A stretch of DNA of 36,993 bases from Clostridium sp. MSJ-8 (lineage in GTDB: Bacteria > Bacillota > Clostridia > Clostridiales > Clostridiaceae), in assembly GCF_018918325.1 (NCBI RefSeq), contig NZ_JAHLQH010000030.1, forward strand, positions 1 to 36,993. The letters run 5' to 3'. The notes below the pieces were generated by a model. It searched no databases and was not told where the DNA came from. It saw nothing but the letters and a program-made list of their open reading frames with translations. Below, piece by piece: positions 8,419 through 18,375 of this stretch. Position 1 is the stretch's first letter; each line of letters starts with the position of its first letter. Both the position numbers and the translations under genes were made by a program.

Positions 8419-9618
8419 TTAAATATTATATATTTTGTCATATGTTTCTCTAGCTATTACTAATTCTTCATTTGTTGGAATGACTAAAACATTTATCTTT
8501 GAGTTTTTTGTAGATATTATTTTCTTCTCACCTCTAACAGCATTTAATTTTTCGTCTATCTCTATTCCAAAACAATCTAAATTACTTAAACATGCTGTTC
8601 TAGTTTCCGGACCATTTTCACCTACTCCAGCTGTAAATACAATTGCATCTACACCATTCATAGCTGCTATATATGCTCCTATATATTTCTTAACTGAATA
8701 ATAGAACATTTCCAATGCTAATGTAGCCTTCTTATTGCCTTCTTCACTAGCTCTATTAATATCTCTAAAATCAGAGCTTATATTAGATACCCCATATACA
8801 CCTGATTCTTTGTTTAATATTTCATCTATTTCTTCAATTGTGTATCCTTTAGATTTTACTAAATAGGTTACTACAGATGGATCAAGGCTTCCACTTCTAG
8901 TTCCCATAATAACCCCATCTAAAGGTGTAAATCCCATAGTAGTATCTATAGATACTCCTCCTTCTATTGCACATATAGATGATCCATTTCCTAAATGGCA
9001 AGTAATAATTTTAAGTTCTTCAATAGGCTTCCCTAACATATTAGCTGCTTCTCTAGAAACAAACATATGTGATGTTCCATGAAATCCATATTTTCTAATT
9101 TTATATTGATCATAAAACCTGGTTGGTATAGCATACATATAAGACTTCTCTGGCATAGTTTGATGAAATGCTGTATCAAAAACTGCTACCATCTTTTTGT
9201 CTTGCATTACTTTTCTGCAAGCTTCTATTCCTATAAGATTAGCCATATTATGAAGCGGTGCTAACTCTGCTAATTCTCGTATAGATTTAATAACTTCTTC
9301 ATCAATAATAACTGAATCTCTATATTTCTCACCACCATGGACAACTCTATGTCCTACAGCACTTACCTCATTTATACTTTTTATAACCCTACCATATTCA
9401 TTAGATATTAAAGTATCTAAAACTAATTGTATAGCTTCATTATGGTTACATATATTTCTCTCAATTACATACTTCTCTTTATTTACTTTATGAGTAAGTT
9501 TTGATCCATCAATTCCTATTCTCTCTACTAACCCTTTTGCTAATACCTTTTCTTTCTCTATATCTATAAGTTGATACTTTATAGATGAACTACCACAATT
9601 AATAACCAAAATATTCAA
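8419..9618 (-). CDS. ackA: Acetate kinase
   Basis: A 399-residue protein matching acetate kinase along its whole length. It converts acetyl phosphate plus ADP to acetate plus ATP in the cytoplasm, a main energy step of fermentation. Motifs seen: NCGSSSIKYQL at the start, GHRVVHGGE, DTAFHQTMP (catalytic Asp and His region), HLGNGSS (phosphate binding), MGTRSGSLDPS, FTAGVGENGPETR, and IPTNEELVIARET at the end. I chose TTG at 9618: GGAGG lies 8 nt upstream, whereas the GTG at 9633 overlaps it. The usual partner gene pta (phosphotransacetylase) is not in this window, whereas many clostridia have pta-ackA as an operon. Downstream, the mannosyltransferase and helicase genes may be co-transcribed. 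Confidence 0.95.
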   Translation of the reverse strand: MNILVINCGSSSIKYQLIDIEKEKVLAKGLVERIGIDGSKLTHKVNKEKYVIERNICNHNEAIQLVLDTLISNEYGRVIKSINEVSAVGHRVVHGGEKYRDSVIIDEEVIKSIRELAELAPLHNMANLIGIEACRKVMQDKKMVAVFDTAFHQTMPEKSYMYAIPTRFYDQYKIRKYGFHGTSHMFVSREAANMLGKPIEELKIITCHLGNGSSICAIEGGVSIDTTMGFTPLDGVIMGTRSGSLDPSVVTYLVKSKGYTIEEIDEILNKESGVYGVSNISSDFRDINRASEEGNKKATLALEMFYYSVKKYIGAYIAAMNGVDAIVFTAGVGENGPETRTACLSNLDCFGIEIDEKLNAVRGEKKIISTKNSKINVLVIPTNEELVIARETYDKIYNI

Positions 9619-9701
9619 TTTTATTTCCTCCACATATATAAATCTATTCTATAAATTTTTTATAAAAGCAATTAAATATTCTAATATGAATCGCTTATAA
9701 A

Positions 9702-9755
9702 AATAAAAAAATAGAATGAACACATTACATTATTATGCCCATTCCTATTTTATTT
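9702..9755 (-). terminator. Terminator after the small membrane-anchored protein gene
   Basis: On the minus strand AAATAGGAATG pairs with CATTCTATTT (one bulged G), followed by a run of T. It lies about 35 nt past the stop of the 9791-10045 gene and before ackA, so ackA needs its own promoter. Confidence 0.7.
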
Positions 9756-9790
9756 ATTCATATATGTATTTGATTTTTCATATTGTTAAC

Positions 9791-10045
9791 TTAATATTCT
9801 CTATGTTTTTTATAATATTCTGATAATGCTCCTGCTACAATTACCAGTGAAATAATTAATACTCCACCAATCTGTAATGTTTTCACATCATCTGTATTAT
9901 CTTCCGTCATTATATTCTTTTCAACTCTTGTTTCAATTTTACTTTCAACAGTTGCCGCCTTAACAGTTATGCCTTCAAATAACATACTTGTAGCAATCAA
10001 AATTATCAGAAGTATTGTTACAAAGGTACTCTTCCTTTTCTTCAT
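9791..10045 (-). CDS. Small protein with signal peptide and C-terminal membrane anchor
   Basis: An 84-residue protein I cannot assign to a family. The N-terminus KKRKSTF plus a hydrophobic stretch (about residues 8-23) and a VKA-A boundary near residue 30 look like a signal peptide. A short acidic/polar segment of about 25 residues follows, then a second hydrophobic helix (QIGGVLIISLVIVAGAL) and a basic tail YYKKHREY. If the signal is cleaved, the product would be a tiny type I membrane protein with about 25 residues outside. The ATG at 10045 is preferred because AGAGGTGG ends 5 nt upstream; the GTG at 10054 overlaps that site. It appears monocistronic, between ackA and the chemoreceptor gene, with its own terminator. 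Confidence 0.65.
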   Translation of the reverse strand: MKKRKSTFVTILLIILIATSMLFEGITVKAATVESKIETRVEKNIMTEDNTDDVKTLQIGGVLIISLVIVAGALSEYYKKHREY

Positions 10046-10094
10046 ACTAACCACCTCTTAATTCTCATTATGTAAACCTTTCTACAAATATAAT

Positions 10095-10121
10095 ATTATA
10101 TCCATAATCCATAATTTTCAA
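10095..10121 (-). promoter_or_regulatory. Possible promoter of the small anchored protein gene
   Basis: TTGAAA (10116-10121) and TATAAT (10095-10100) on the minus strand, but the 15-nt spacing is shorter than ideal. The spacer contains a direct repeat of ATTATGG. Low certainty. Confidence 0.3.
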
Positions 10122-10213
10122 TTATGTGTACTTATAATTATACATTTATTAATATTATTAATACTTTATACACATATTAGGCTTATATATGATTTTCTAA
10201 TGAGGCAACAACA

Positions 10214-10303
10214 TATAAAATCTTTTCCACAACTGTGTTGAAGTTATTTGCTAGTTAGCATTCCTTATCATAGCTTCAACATTTTCATGGAAAAGATTTT
10301 ATA
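10214..10303. repeat. 90-nt near-perfect inverted repeat of unknown function
   Basis: Left arm 10214-10243 and right arm 10274-10303 (30 nt each) pair over 16 outer bases (TATAAAATCTTTTCCA with TGGAAAAGATTTTATA) and 8 inner bases (TGTTGAAG with CTTCAACA), separated by a symmetrical 6x6 internal loop. The 30-nt apical part holds a small hairpin TGCTA-GT-TAGCA (10249-10260). No strong T-run follows on either strand, so it is a poor classical terminator, although it lies about 50 nt after the chemoreceptor stop codon. The rest of the 307-nt gap (10046-10352) is AT-rich without an ORF. Confidence 0.6.
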
Positions 10304-10352
10304 CTTTTAATGATAATTTTTAGCATATATGTTTCTTTAATTGATGTAAATT

Positions 10353-12134
10353 CTATAAGATAAATCTTTCTACATTAGCTTGAAGTTTTTCTGCTGATTT
10401 ATGTGCACTACTTGCTTTTTCCTTTATTATAGAAGCTTTTTCAAAAACATCACTTGATCTTTGTGCAATATCTGTAGTGCCTTCTGCTCCATCTGTAGCA
10501 GCTCTGCTAACTTCTCCAATTGCATCCATAACACCATTTATAGATGCTAATAATTCCTCAGAAGATGCTGAAAAATCTGTCACAAGATTATCAATTTTTT
10601 CTGCATCTTCATTATAAGAAATAGCCATATCATAAAAACCTTCTAAACTCTTAGATACATCATTGCCAACAAATTCTAGCAATTTCTTAGAATCTCTTGC
10701 AAGATTTTCTACCGCACTTGTAACACTTTCAGTGACCTCATTAATATGTTCTACAGCATCCTTAGATTGTTCAGCAAGCACCCTAATTTCATCTGCTACA
10801 ACAGCAAAACCTTTTCCAGATTCCCCAGCTCTTGCCGCTTCAATAGATGCATTTAATGCAAGTAAATTTGTTTGATCTGTAATATCCATAATTGATTCTG
10901 CAAGGACAGAAATTTGTTTTACTACTTCAATGTCTTTTAATGCTACTGCTAAACTAGAGCTAATTTCTTTATGAATTGATTTAGTTCTCTTGTCATTTTC
11001 TTCTGTACTTTTCCTTACACTAATTGCTCTATCTCTTATATCATTTGCTTCTTCTGCACCATCTTGAGAACGTAATGCAATACTTTTTGCAGCGCCTTCA
11101 ATTTCATGTGATATAGAGCTAATTTGTTGAGATGATGCTGCCGTCTCTTCCATTCCTGCTGCTAATTCTTCTGTTGTTGATGATACATTATCAATTTCAT
11201 GTTCTAAGCTTTGGATACTTTCATCTATGTCCTGTATTACATTAGTAATTTCCATAGATTCATTTTTTACTTTTCCAACTAAGCCTCCTATATCTTTTCT
11301 CATATGCTCTAAGGAATTAGCAAGCTTGCCAAAGTCATCTTTTCTTTTTACAAGCTTACTTTCTATAGCACAAGAAAAATCACCTTTTCCCATTCTGTCT
11401 ATACAGTCAAGGCTCTTAGCTAACGATTTAACTATATCTGTTGAAATAACTAAAAGTAATGCTGCAACAATTATTGCTATTACAACAGCTACTCCAATAA
11501 ACATATTTCTACAACTAGTTGTATAATCTGAAAATTCTGTACGAAGACTTGCTATTTCTTTATCTATATCATCTGTATAATTTCCAGTTCCAACAACCCA
11601 TCCAAAAGGTTCAAACGCTTTAGTGTATGAACGCTTTGGTAACGGTTCATTTTCACCTTCTCTAGGATACTCATAATCTACATATCCTCCATCTTTATTT
11701 TCCTTTGCAATATTTATCATTTCACTAACCATTTTATATCCATTAGAATCTTCTAGATTCATTCTATTAGTTCCTTCTGTCTCATTTCCTAATAATACAA
11801 CATTAGTACCATCATATTGATCAACCCAAAAATATCCGCTTTCTCCATATCGAAGTTCACGTATTTGATCTGCTGCCATCTTTTTTGCTTCCTCTTCGTT
11901 ATATTCTCCAGCTTGATATTTATCATAAATAGCTTGGCAAAGAGTAGTAACGTCTTCAACTTGTTCCTTAATTAACTTATCATAATTCTCTCTTTCTGAC
12001 TTTTCTACTGTAGATAGTGCTTTACTTTGAAGCTTATTCATATTATTAGTAGAAAAAGCTATACATGCTACAATGGCAACAATTGTTGCTAACATTACAA
12101 TACACATTTTGACCTTTACTTTTAAATTATTCAT
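10353..12134 (-). CDS. Methyl-accepting chemotaxis protein with Cache sensor domain
   Basis: A 593-residue transmembrane chemoreceptor. Helix 1 (about 8-28) and helix 2 (about 211-230) flank an extracellular sensor of single-Cache (sCache_2-like) type: GESGYFWV (~97-104), [13 protein letters not shown] (~121-133), and [15 protein letters not shown] (~177-191). HAMP follows (~231-285), then the long coiled-coil signalling domain with the conserved hairpin tip [19 protein letters not shown]. It would sense a small ligand, possibly a carboxylate as is common for this sensor class (inference), and control CheA. The ATG follows GGAGGG. Upstream is a flagellar sigma-type promoter rather than a sigma-A one. 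No other chemotaxis gene is in the window, so it is an orphan receptor. Confidence 0.92.
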   Translation of the reverse strand: MNNLKVKVKMCIVMLATIVAIVACIAFSTNNMNKLQSKALSTVEKSERENYDKLIKEQVEDVTTLCQAIYDKYQAGEYNEEEAKKMAADQIRELRYGESGYFWVDQYDGTNVVLLGNETEGTNRMNLEDSNGYKMVSEMINIAKENKDGGYVDYEYPREGENEPLPKRSYTKAFEPFGWVVGTGNYTDDIDKEIASLRTEFSDYTTSCRNMFIGVAVVIAIIVAALLLVISTDIVKSLAKSLDCIDRMGKGDFSCAIESKLVKRKDDFGKLANSLEHMRKDIGGLVGKVKNESMEITNVIQDIDESIQSLEHEIDNVSSTTEELAAGMEETAASSQQISSISHEIEGAAKSIALRSQDGAEEANDIRDRAISVRKSTEENDKRTKSIHKEISSSLAVALKDIEVVKQISVLAESIMDITDQTNLLALNASIEAARAGESGKGFAVVADEIRVLAEQSKDAVEHINEVTESVTSAVENLARDSKKLLEFVGNDVSKSLEGFYDMAISYNEDAEKIDNLVTDFSASSEELLASINGVMDAIGEVSRAATDGAEGTTDIAQRSSDVFEKASIIKEKASSAHKSAEKLQANVERFIL

Positions 12135-12176
12135 TTTTGTCCCTCCAATTCTTTTTTTGTCAACATTAATAATTAT

Positions 12177-12203
12177 TTTTCGTCATATTCCCTCTAAACT
12201 TTA
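12177..12203 (-). promoter_or_regulatory. Sigma-D (sigma-28) type promoter of the chemoreceptor gene
   Basis: On the minus strand TAAAGTTT (12196-12203), then 11 nt, then GACGAAAA (12177-12184). The enterobacterial sigma-28 consensus is TAAAGTTT-N11-GCCGATAA; the -35 is exact, the spacing is exact and the -10 matches at 6 of 8 positions. The start codon is about 43 nt downstream of the -10. Confidence 0.7.
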
Positions 12204-12254
12204 CGCTGAATGATAAAACGCACTTTTTAAATCATATAATTTCCTAAATAAAGC

Positions 12255-12332
12255 AAAAAAATTAAGTCAGCATCCAAAATGTTGTACTGTTTAAGCTTTT
12301 ATAACTTTACAACATTTAGCTAACTTAATTTT
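12255..12332 (-). terminator. Terminator of the fatty-acid synthesis operon
   Basis: On the minus strand AAAATTAAGTTAGC pairs with GCTGACTTAATTTT, and further in AAATGTTGTA pairs with TACAACATTT. A run of seven T follows. It lies about 85 nt after the accA stop and isolates the operon from the chemoreceptor gene. Confidence 0.85.
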
Positions 12333-12417
12333 ATATATTTAGAAGTTTTTAATAAAATTATGCTATTTATAAAAATACATATTATTAATACTAATTATTA
12401 GAAAACATAATTTAAAT

Positions 12418-13230
12418 CTAACAAGTACCTATTGTTCTAAATCTATTATATCTATTGTCTAGAAGCTTATCCATTGAAACATCTCTTAATGTATCTAACT
12501 CTTCTAACAATTCTCTTTTTAATTTTAATGCCATTCTTCTAGGATTTCTATGAGCTCCACCATATGGTTCTTTTATAATCTTATCTATTACTTTATATTC
12601 ATATAAATCTTGAGCAGTAATTTTCATTACATTAGCTGCTTCTTTAGCTCTTCCACCATCTTTCCATAGAATAGATGCAAATCCTTCTGGAGAAAGAATT
12701 GAATAAATTGCATGTTCTAACATAAGAACTCTGTCTGCAACCGCAAGTGCTAGAGCACCTCCACTTCCCCCTTCTCCCATAAGCACTGAAATAATAGGAG
12801 TTTTAAGTCTACTCATTTCAAGTAAATTCTTTGCTATTGCTTCTCCTTGTCCTCTCTCTTCTGCATCTACACCACAGAATGCTCCTGGTGTATCAATAAA
12901 ACATATTACTGGTCTATTAAATTTCTCAGCTTGTTTCATAAGCCTTAATGCTTTTCTGTATCCTTCTGGCTTAGGCATTCCAAAATTTCTATATATATTT
13001 TCTTTTGTATTTGCACCTTTAGTTATAGATATTACAGTAACTGGAATCTTATCAATATATCCTATTCCTCCAATTATTGCACTATCATCTCCAAAATATC
13101 TATCACCATGTAGTTCAAAAAAGTCATCAAATATTTCTGATATATAATAACTACCAGTTGGTCTATCCTTATGCCTTGCTGTATTAACCTTATCCCAGCT
13201 ACTCATTGTTTTAATTAATTCTCTACTCAT
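12418..13230 (-). CDS. accA: Acetyl-CoA carboxylase carboxyltransferase subunit alpha
   Basis: A 270-residue subunit that, with AccD, transfers the carboxyl group from carboxybiotin to acetyl-CoA, giving malonyl-CoA. Family stretches: [14 protein letters not shown] near the start, [51 protein letters not shown], and [12 protein letters not shown]. It is shorter than E. coli AccA (about 319) because it lacks much of the N-terminal extension, as is usual in Firmicutes. Its start overlaps the end of accD by 8 nt, with GGGGTG inside accD as ribosome site, consistent with coupled 1:1 synthesis. It is the last gene of the operon. Confidence 0.95.
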   Translation of the reverse strand: MSRELIKTMSSWDKVNTARHKDRPTGSYYISEIFDDFFELHGDRYFGDDSAIIGGIGYIDKIPVTVISITKGANTKENIYRNFGMPKPEGYRKALRLMKQAEKFNRPVICFIDTPGAFCGVDAEERGQGEAIAKNLLEMSRLKTPIISVLMGEGGSGGALALAVADRVLMLEHAIYSILSPEGFASILWKDGGRAKEAANVMKITAQDLYEYKVIDKIIKEPYGGAHRNPRRMALKLKRELLEELDTLRDVSMDKLLDNRYNRFRTIGTC

Positions 13231-14044
13231 TGAATCTCACCCCATGGATAGTTAATATTTTGTATACTTCTCTACGTAAATTTTTTCTTTCAACAATCAT
13301 GTCAACAAAACCCTTCTTTAATAAAAACTCTGATTTCTGAAAGTCATCTGGTAAAGTTTCTTTTATTGTATCTTCTATAACTCTTCTTCCTGCAAAACCA
13401 ACTAAAGCATTTGGTTCTGCAATTATTATATCACCTTCCATAGCAAACGATGCAGTAACACCACCTGTTGTTGGGTTAGTAAGAACTGTTATGTATAACA
13501 ATCCTGCATCATCATGTTTTCCTATAGCTGCACTAACCTTTGCCATTTGCATCAAAGAAAAAATTCCTTCTTGCATTCTAGCACCGCCTGATGTTGTAAA
13601 TATAATAAGTGGTAATCCTTTTTCTGTTGCATACTCTACTATTCTTGTTATTCTTTCACCTACAACAGTTCCCATGCTACCCATCATAAAATAGCTATCC
13701 ATAACTGCTGCTGCAACTTCTATGCCATTAACCTTAGCTGTACCAACCACTACTGCTTCACTACTATTAGTTTTGTTTCTACATGACTTTATTTTATCTT
13801 CATAGCCTTTAAAATCTAATGGATTTGTTTCCTTTAAATCCTCATACATTTTGTTAAAACTACCTTTATCAAAGAAAAGGTTAATTCTTGTATCTGCTTT
13901 AAGTCTAAAGTGATGTTTACATTGAGGACATACATAATAATTATTTACAATATCTTCTCTATATATTGTTCCTCCACATCCATCACATTTTACCCACATA
14001 CCAGAAGGAATATTAGCTTTTTCTTCAATATTATCATTCTTCAC
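13223..14044 (-). CDS. accD: Acetyl-CoA carboxylase carboxyltransferase subunit beta
   Basis: A 273-residue partner of AccA. An N-terminal zinc ribbon has Cys20, Cys23, Cys39 and Cys42 (KCDGCG ... VCPQCKHH). The crotonase-like core shows [47 protein letters not shown], and [14 protein letters not shown], which form the acyl-CoA site and oxyanion holes. It overlaps accA by 8 nt and lies 30 nt after accC. All four carboxylase genes sit in this operon, so malonyl-CoA supply is co-regulated with chain synthesis. Confidence 0.95.
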   Translation of the reverse strand: MKNDNIEEKANIPSGMWVKCDGCGGTIYREDIVNNYYVCPQCKHHFRLKADTRINLFFDKGSFNKMYEDLKETNPLDFKGYEDKIKSCRNKTNSSEAVVVGTAKVNGIEVAAAVMDSYFMMGSMGTVVGERITRIVEYATEKGLPLIIFTTSGGARMQEGIFSLMQMAKVSAAIGKHDDAGLLYITVLTNPTTGGVTASFAMEGDIIIAEPNALVGFAGRRVIEDTIKETLPDDFQKSEFLLKKGFVDMIVERKNLRREVYKILTIHGVRFNE

Positions 14045-14074
14045 AATTCCATAATTGTTTTTCTTAAAAAATCA

Positions 14075-15427
14075 TTAATCATTATTCATCACCATTTTTT
14101 TACTTAGGAAAGATGTATCATATTCCCCTTTTATAAATTCTTCCATTTCTAGTAGTGAATACTGAAATTCAATATTAGTTTTTAATCCGCCTACTGCAAA
14201 CTCAGCTAAAGCACGTTTCATCTTTGCAATAGCCTCATTTCTGTCTTTTCCATAAGCAATAAGTTTTGCAATCATAGAATCATAGCAATGTGGTATCTTA
14301 TATCCACAATATATTGCCGAATCTAATCTTATTCCTGGTCCTCCTGGAAGATATAATTCTGTTATTTTTCCAGGACAAGGCATAAAATCTTTAGACGGAT
14401 CTTCTGCATTAATTCTACATTCAATTGCATGTCCTGATAATTTGATATCATCTTGAGTAAAATCTAACTCTTCACCTGATGCAATCTTTAATTGTTCTTT
14501 TACTAAATCAATGCCTGTTACCATCTCTGTTATAGGATGCTCTACTTGAATTCTTGTATTCATCTCCATGAAATAGAAATTACAATCTTTATCTACCAAA
14601 AATTCTATAGTTCCTGCACTTTCATAATTAACTGCTTTCGCTGCCTTTCTAGCAATTTCTCCCATTTTGCTTCTCATTTCTGGAGTCAAGAAAGTTGAAG
14701 GTGCTTCTTCTAGAACCTTTTGATTTTTTCTCTGAAGAGAACATTCTCTTTCACCTAAGTGTACTACATTTCCATGTGAATCTGCAAGTATTTGGAACTC
14801 AATATGTCTTGGATTTTGCACAAATTTCTCTATATATAAAGTATCATCTCCAAAACATGCCTTTGCCTCTGCCTTTGCAGTATTATAGCAAGATTTAAAT
14901 TCATCTTCAGTAAAAGCAATTCTTATACCCTTACCTCCACCTCCAGCTGATGCTTTTATCATAACGGGAAATCCTATTTCTTTAGCTATTGATAATCCAT
15001 GATTTTCATCTTCTATTGTACCTTCATATCCAGGAACAACTGGCACTCCTGCTTCTTTCATTATTTCTCTAGCCTTTGCTTTATTTCCCATTAATTCAAT
15101 TGCTGTATAATCTGGTCCTATAAATTTAATGTTGCATTCTTTACACATCTTTGCGAACTTTGCATTTTCAGATAAGAACCCAAATCCTGGATGTATTGCA
15201 TCTACACCTTTTAAAACACATGCACTTAAAATATTAGCTATATTTAAATAACTATCTTTTGCTGCAGCTGGTCCTATACACACTGCTTCATCTGCAAGTT
15301 GAGTATGAAGAGCATCTTTATCTATATCCGAATATACAGCTACAGTTGCAATTCCCATCTCTCTACATGCTCTTATTATTCTAACTGCAATTTCCCCTCT
15401 ATTTGCTATCAGAACTTTATTAACCAT
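14075..15427 (-). CDS. accC: Biotin carboxylase subunit of acetyl-CoA carboxylase
   Basis: A 450-residue ATP-grasp enzyme, the usual length, that carboxylates the biotin carried by AccB using ATP and bicarbonate. Motifs: [19 protein letters not shown] at the N-terminus, [10 protein letters not shown], the glycine-rich ATP loop [35 protein letters not shown], and the catalytic/metal stretch [14 protein letters not shown]. The C-terminal domain contains ECRINAEDP. It starts 10 nt after fabZ. Pyruvate carboxylase was considered, but the protein ends after the biotin carboxylase domains, and accA, accB and accD are neighbours. Confidence 0.95.
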   Translation of the reverse strand: MVNKVLIANRGEIAVRIIRACREMGIATVAVYSDIDKDALHTQLADEAVCIGPAAAKDSYLNIANILSACVLKGVDAIHPGFGFLSENAKFAKMCKECNIKFIGPDYTAIELMGNKAKAREIMKEAGVPVVPGYEGTIEDENHGLSIAKEIGFPVMIKASAGGGGKGIRIAFTEDEFKSCYNTAKAEAKACFGDDTLYIEKFVQNPRHIEFQILADSHGNVVHLGERECSLQRKNQKVLEEAPSTFLTPEMRSKMGEIARKAAKAVNYESAGTIEFLVDKDCNFYFMEMNTRIQVEHPITEMVTGIDLVKEQLKIASGEELDFTQDDIKLSGHAIECRINAEDPSKDFMPCPGKITELYLPGGPGIRLDSAIYCGYKIPHCYDSMIAKLIAYGKDRNEAIAKMKRALAEFAVGGLKTNIEFQYSLLEMEEFIKGEYDTSFLSKKMVMNND

Positions 15428-15437
15428 TATTAATCAC

Positions 15438-15863
15438 CTATCCTATTATTGCAAACATTATTTCAGCTTCACATACCTTTTTTCCATCAACAGTTGCTAC
15501 AGCCTTTCCTACTCCCATAGGTCCTTTAAACTTTATTATTTCACATTCTAAATCAAGCCTATCTCCTGGAACTACTTGACCTCTCCATCTTACTTTGTCT
15601 GCTCCAGTAAACACAGCAGTCTTGCCTTTAAATTTATCCATTCCAAGAACAGCAACCGCTCCAGTTTGAGCTAACGCTTCAAGCACTAACACGCCTGGCA
15701 TAATAGGCATTTTAGGAAAATGTCCTTGGAAGAATTCTTCATTTGCAGAAACATTTTTATATGCCTTAACTTTTTTTCCTTCTTCTATCTCTACTACTCT
15801 ATCGATTAATAAAAATGGGTATCTATGAGGTAGAATTTCTTTTATTTGATTTATATCTAACAT
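15438..15863 (-). CDS. fabZ: 3-hydroxyacyl-[acyl-carrier-protein] dehydratase
   Basis: A 141-residue single hot-dog-fold dehydratase that removes water from 3-hydroxyacyl-ACP to give trans-2-enoyl-ACP. The catalytic His48 is in [11 protein letters not shown], and Glu62 is in VLEALAQTG. The N-terminal [13 protein letters not shown] is typical of FabZ. No second dehydratase (FabA) or FabN-like isomerase is visible in the window, so how double bonds are introduced is not answered here. It sits 4 nt after accB and 10 nt before accC, an order shared with other Firmicutes operons. Confidence 0.95.
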   Translation of the reverse strand: MLDINQIKEILPHRYPFLLIDRVVEIEEGKKVKAYKNVSANEEFFQGHFPKMPIMPGVLVLEALAQTGAVAVLGMDKFKGKTAVFTGADKVRWRGQVVPGDRLDLECEIIKFKGPMGVGKAVATVDGKKVCEAEIMFAIIG

Positions 15864-15867
15864 AATC

Positions 15868-16350
15868 TTAAGCCTCCTTTATCTTAAATAACGGCTGACC
15901 ATATTCTACCATGTCACCATTCTTAACTAGTATTTGTTTTATTTCACCAGTATACTCGCTTTGAATTTCATTCATTAACTTCATAGCTTCTATTATACAT
16001 AATACTTGATCTTTGCTTACTGTATCTCCTACCTTAACATAATTTTCACTATCAGGTGATGGTGAACTATAGAATGTTCCTACCATTGGAGAAGTTATTA
16101 CAGTTAGTCCCTCTTCTTCTGTAGTAGCAGGTTCTACAGTATTATTTTCTACTACAGTAGATACAGTATTTTTAACCTCTTCTTGTTTGATATCTGTATT
16201 CACATCTTGTGCTACTACAGTATCCTTAGAATTACTTCTTGTTAATGACTTATCTAACACTAAATGTCCATCATTTGTTGTATAATCAAATAATGCTATG
16301 TCAGAATTATTAACCATTTCTAGTATTTCCTTTATGCCATTAAAGTCCAT
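15868..16350 (-). CDS. accB: Biotin carboxyl carrier protein of acetyl-CoA carboxylase
   Basis: A 160-residue carrier. The C-terminal ~75 residues form the biotinyl domain, with the biotin acceptor Lys124 in [26 protein letters not shown] (~85-100) includes the thumb typical of bacterial AccB. The N-terminal 30 residues ([18 protein letters not shown]) are the conserved segment thought to contact AccC, and residues 40-80 are a flexible acidic/Thr-rich linker. No biotin ligase gene (birA) is nearby. It is placed between fabF and fabZ. Confidence 0.95.
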   Translation of the reverse strand: MDFNGIKEILEMVNNSDIALFDYTTNDGHLVLDKSLTRSNSKDTVVAQDVNTDIKQEEVKNTVSTVVENNTVEPATTEEEGLTVITSPMVGTFYSSPSPDSENYVKVGDTVSKDQVLCIIEAMKLMNEIQSEYTGEIKQILVKNGDMVEYGQPLFKIKEA

Positions 16351-16371
16351 TTTCCCTTGCCTCCTAAATAC

Positions 16372-17610
16372 CTATTCGTATTTTTTTAATAATAAAGTTG
16401 CATTATGTCCACCAAAACCTAAAGAATTTGACATAACATAATTTAATTCTTTTTCTCTACCAACTAATGGTACATAATCTAAATCTAATTCTTCATCCTT
16501 AACTTTTAATCCAATTGTTGGTGGAACAAAACTATTTAATATTGCTTCCACACAAATTACAGCTTCTAAAGAACCTGCAGCACCTAATAAATGTCCTGTG
16601 CTAGATTTTGTAGATGATATCGGAATGTTATATGCAACTTCCTTAAATGCCTTCTTTATTGCTAATGTTTCACATTTATCATTTAATGGTGTTGATGTTC
16701 CATGAGCATTGATGTATGAAACTTCTGAAGGTTCAATACCTGCTTCTTCCATAGCAAGTATCATAGAATCTGCTGCCCCTTCACCATCTGGTAATGGTGA
16801 TGTTATATGATATGCATCACATGTACTACCATATCCTACAACTTCAGCTAATATATTAGCACCTCTAGCAAGAGCACTATCTAGTGATTCTAATATTAAA
16901 GCTCCAGCACCTTCGCCCATAACAAAACCACTTCTTTCCTTATCAAAAGGAATAGATGCTCTTTCTGGATCATTACTCTTATTTAAAGCCTTCATACTAG
17001 AGAATCCACCTACACCCATTCTAGTTATCGGTGCTTCTGAACTACCAGCTATCATATAATCAGCATAACCATGTTTTATTGCTCTAAATGCTTCTCCAAT
17101 ACAATTGTTTCCAGTAGCACATGCTGTTACCATTGAAGTACATGGTCCTTTTAATCCATATTTTATAGCAATTTGTCCTGCTGATAAATTAATTATTGTC
17201 ATAGGTACAAAAAAAGGAGATACTTTCTTTGATGGTGCATTAGCTATTTTAGTTGTCTCATCAGTCATAGTATGCAATCCACCTACACCTGAACCTACAA
17301 ATACACCAAATCTCTTTTTATCAACCTTTTCTAAATCAATACCTGAATTTTCTATCGCTTGAGTTGCTGCTGCTATAGCAAATATTTGAAATCTATCTGA
17401 TCTTTTAGCTTCTTTTTTATCCATATAAAGTGTAGGATCGAAGTCTTTTACTTCTCCAGCTATTTTAACATCTAAAAATTCTGTATCTATTTGCTTTATA
17501 AAATCTATTCCATTCTTACCATTCTTAATTGATTCCCATAATGAATTTACATCATTACCTATCGGAGAAACAACTCCCATACCTGTAACAACTACTCTTC
17601 TTTCACTCAT
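16372..17610 (-). CDS. fabF: 3-oxoacyl-[acyl-carrier-protein] synthase II
   Basis: A 412-residue condensing enzyme that elongates acyl-ACP with malonyl-ACP. The catalytic triad is Cys164 in TACATGNNCIG, His in NAHGTSTPLND, and His in KSSTGHLLGAAG. The N-terminus RRVVVTGMGVVSPIG and the C-terminal NSLGFGGHNATLL are typical of KAS II. No FabB-like second elongating enzyme is seen here, so this is probably the main one. It lies 10 nt after fabG with a GGAGG-type ribosome site (GGAGGTAAA). Confidence 0.95.
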   Translation of the reverse strand: MSERRVVVTGMGVVSPIGNDVNSLWESIKNGKNGIDFIKQIDTEFLDVKIAGEVKDFDPTLYMDKKEAKRSDRFQIFAIAAATQAIENSGIDLEKVDKKRFGVFVGSGVGGLHTMTDETTKIANAPSKKVSPFFVPMTIINLSAGQIAIKYGLKGPCTSMVTACATGNNCIGEAFRAIKHGYADYMIAGSSEAPITRMGVGGFSSMKALNKSNDPERASIPFDKERSGFVMGEGAGALILESLDSALARGANILAEVVGYGSTCDAYHITSPLPDGEGAADSMILAMEEAGIEPSEVSYINAHGTSTPLNDKCETLAIKKAFKEVAYNIPISSTKSSTGHLLGAAGSLEAVICVEAILNSFVPPTIGLKVKDEELDLDYVPLVGREKELNYVMSNSLGFGGHNATLLLKKYE

Positions 17611-17620
17611 CTTTTACCTC

Positions 17621-18361
17621 CTACATAACCATTCCACCATCAACGTGAATTACTTGGCCAGTAACATAATCTGCTGCATCACTAGCTAAAAATGCTATCA
17701 CATTTGCAACATCTTCTGGCTTACCTAGTTTTCTTAATGGAATTCCTTTCTTGTATTCATCCTTTGCTTTTTCACCTAACACATCAGTCATATCAGTTTC
17801 TATAAATCCTGGTGCTACTGCATTTACATTTATACCTCTAGAACCTATTTCCTTTGCCAAAGATTTAGTCATTCCTATTACTCCTGCTTTTGATGCAGCA
17901 TAGTTAACTTGACCTGCATTTCCAGTAATACCCACCACTGAAGAAAGATTAATTATTTTTCCTGACTTTTGTTTCATCATAATTGGTGTTATGCATTTTA
18001 AACAATTAAATACTCCTTTTAAATTAACATTAATTACAGAATCAAAATCTTCTTCTTTCATTCTCATAATAAGAGTATCCTTAGTTATTCCTGCATTGTT
18101 TACCATTATGTCAATAGTTCCAAATTTTTCTTTTGCAGTACTTATCATGTTTTCTACTTCATCCATCTTAGATATATCTGCTTTAACCATTATTGTTTCA
18201 ACGCCTAAAGCTTTTATCTCTTCTTTTACTTTAGAAGCTTCTTCCTCGTTGCTTCTATAATTAAGAACAATATTAGCACCTAATGAAGCTAATTTTAAAG
18301 CTGTTGCTTTACCTATACCTCTTGATGCTCCAGTCACTATGGCTGTTTTTCCTTTTAACAT
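17621..18361 (-). CDS. fabG: 3-oxoacyl-[acyl-carrier-protein] reductase
   Basis: A 246-residue short-chain dehydrogenase that reduces 3-ketoacyl-ACP with NADPH. The cofactor loop is TGASRGIGKA (10-19), NNAG is at ~88-91, and the catalytic Ser141, Tyr154 and Lys158 are in NLSSVVG and YAASK. The C-terminal DAADYVTGQVIHVDGGM is the usual FabG ending. It lies between fabD (14 nt gap) and fabF (10 nt gap), which makes FabG much more likely than another SDR. Confidence 0.95.
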   Translation of the reverse strand: MLKGKTAIVTGASRGIGKATALKLASLGANIVLNYRSNEEEASKVKEEIKALGVETIMVKADISKMDEVENMISTAKEKFGTIDIMVNNAGITKDTLIMRMKEEDFDSVINVNLKGVFNCLKCITPIMMKQKSGKIINLSSVVGITGNAGQVNYAASKAGVIGMTKSLAKEIGSRGINVNAVAPGFIETDMTDVLGEKAKDEYKKGIPLRKLGKPEDVANVIAFLASDAADYVTGQVIHVDGGMVM

Positions 18362-18375
18362 TCACTTACCTCCAA

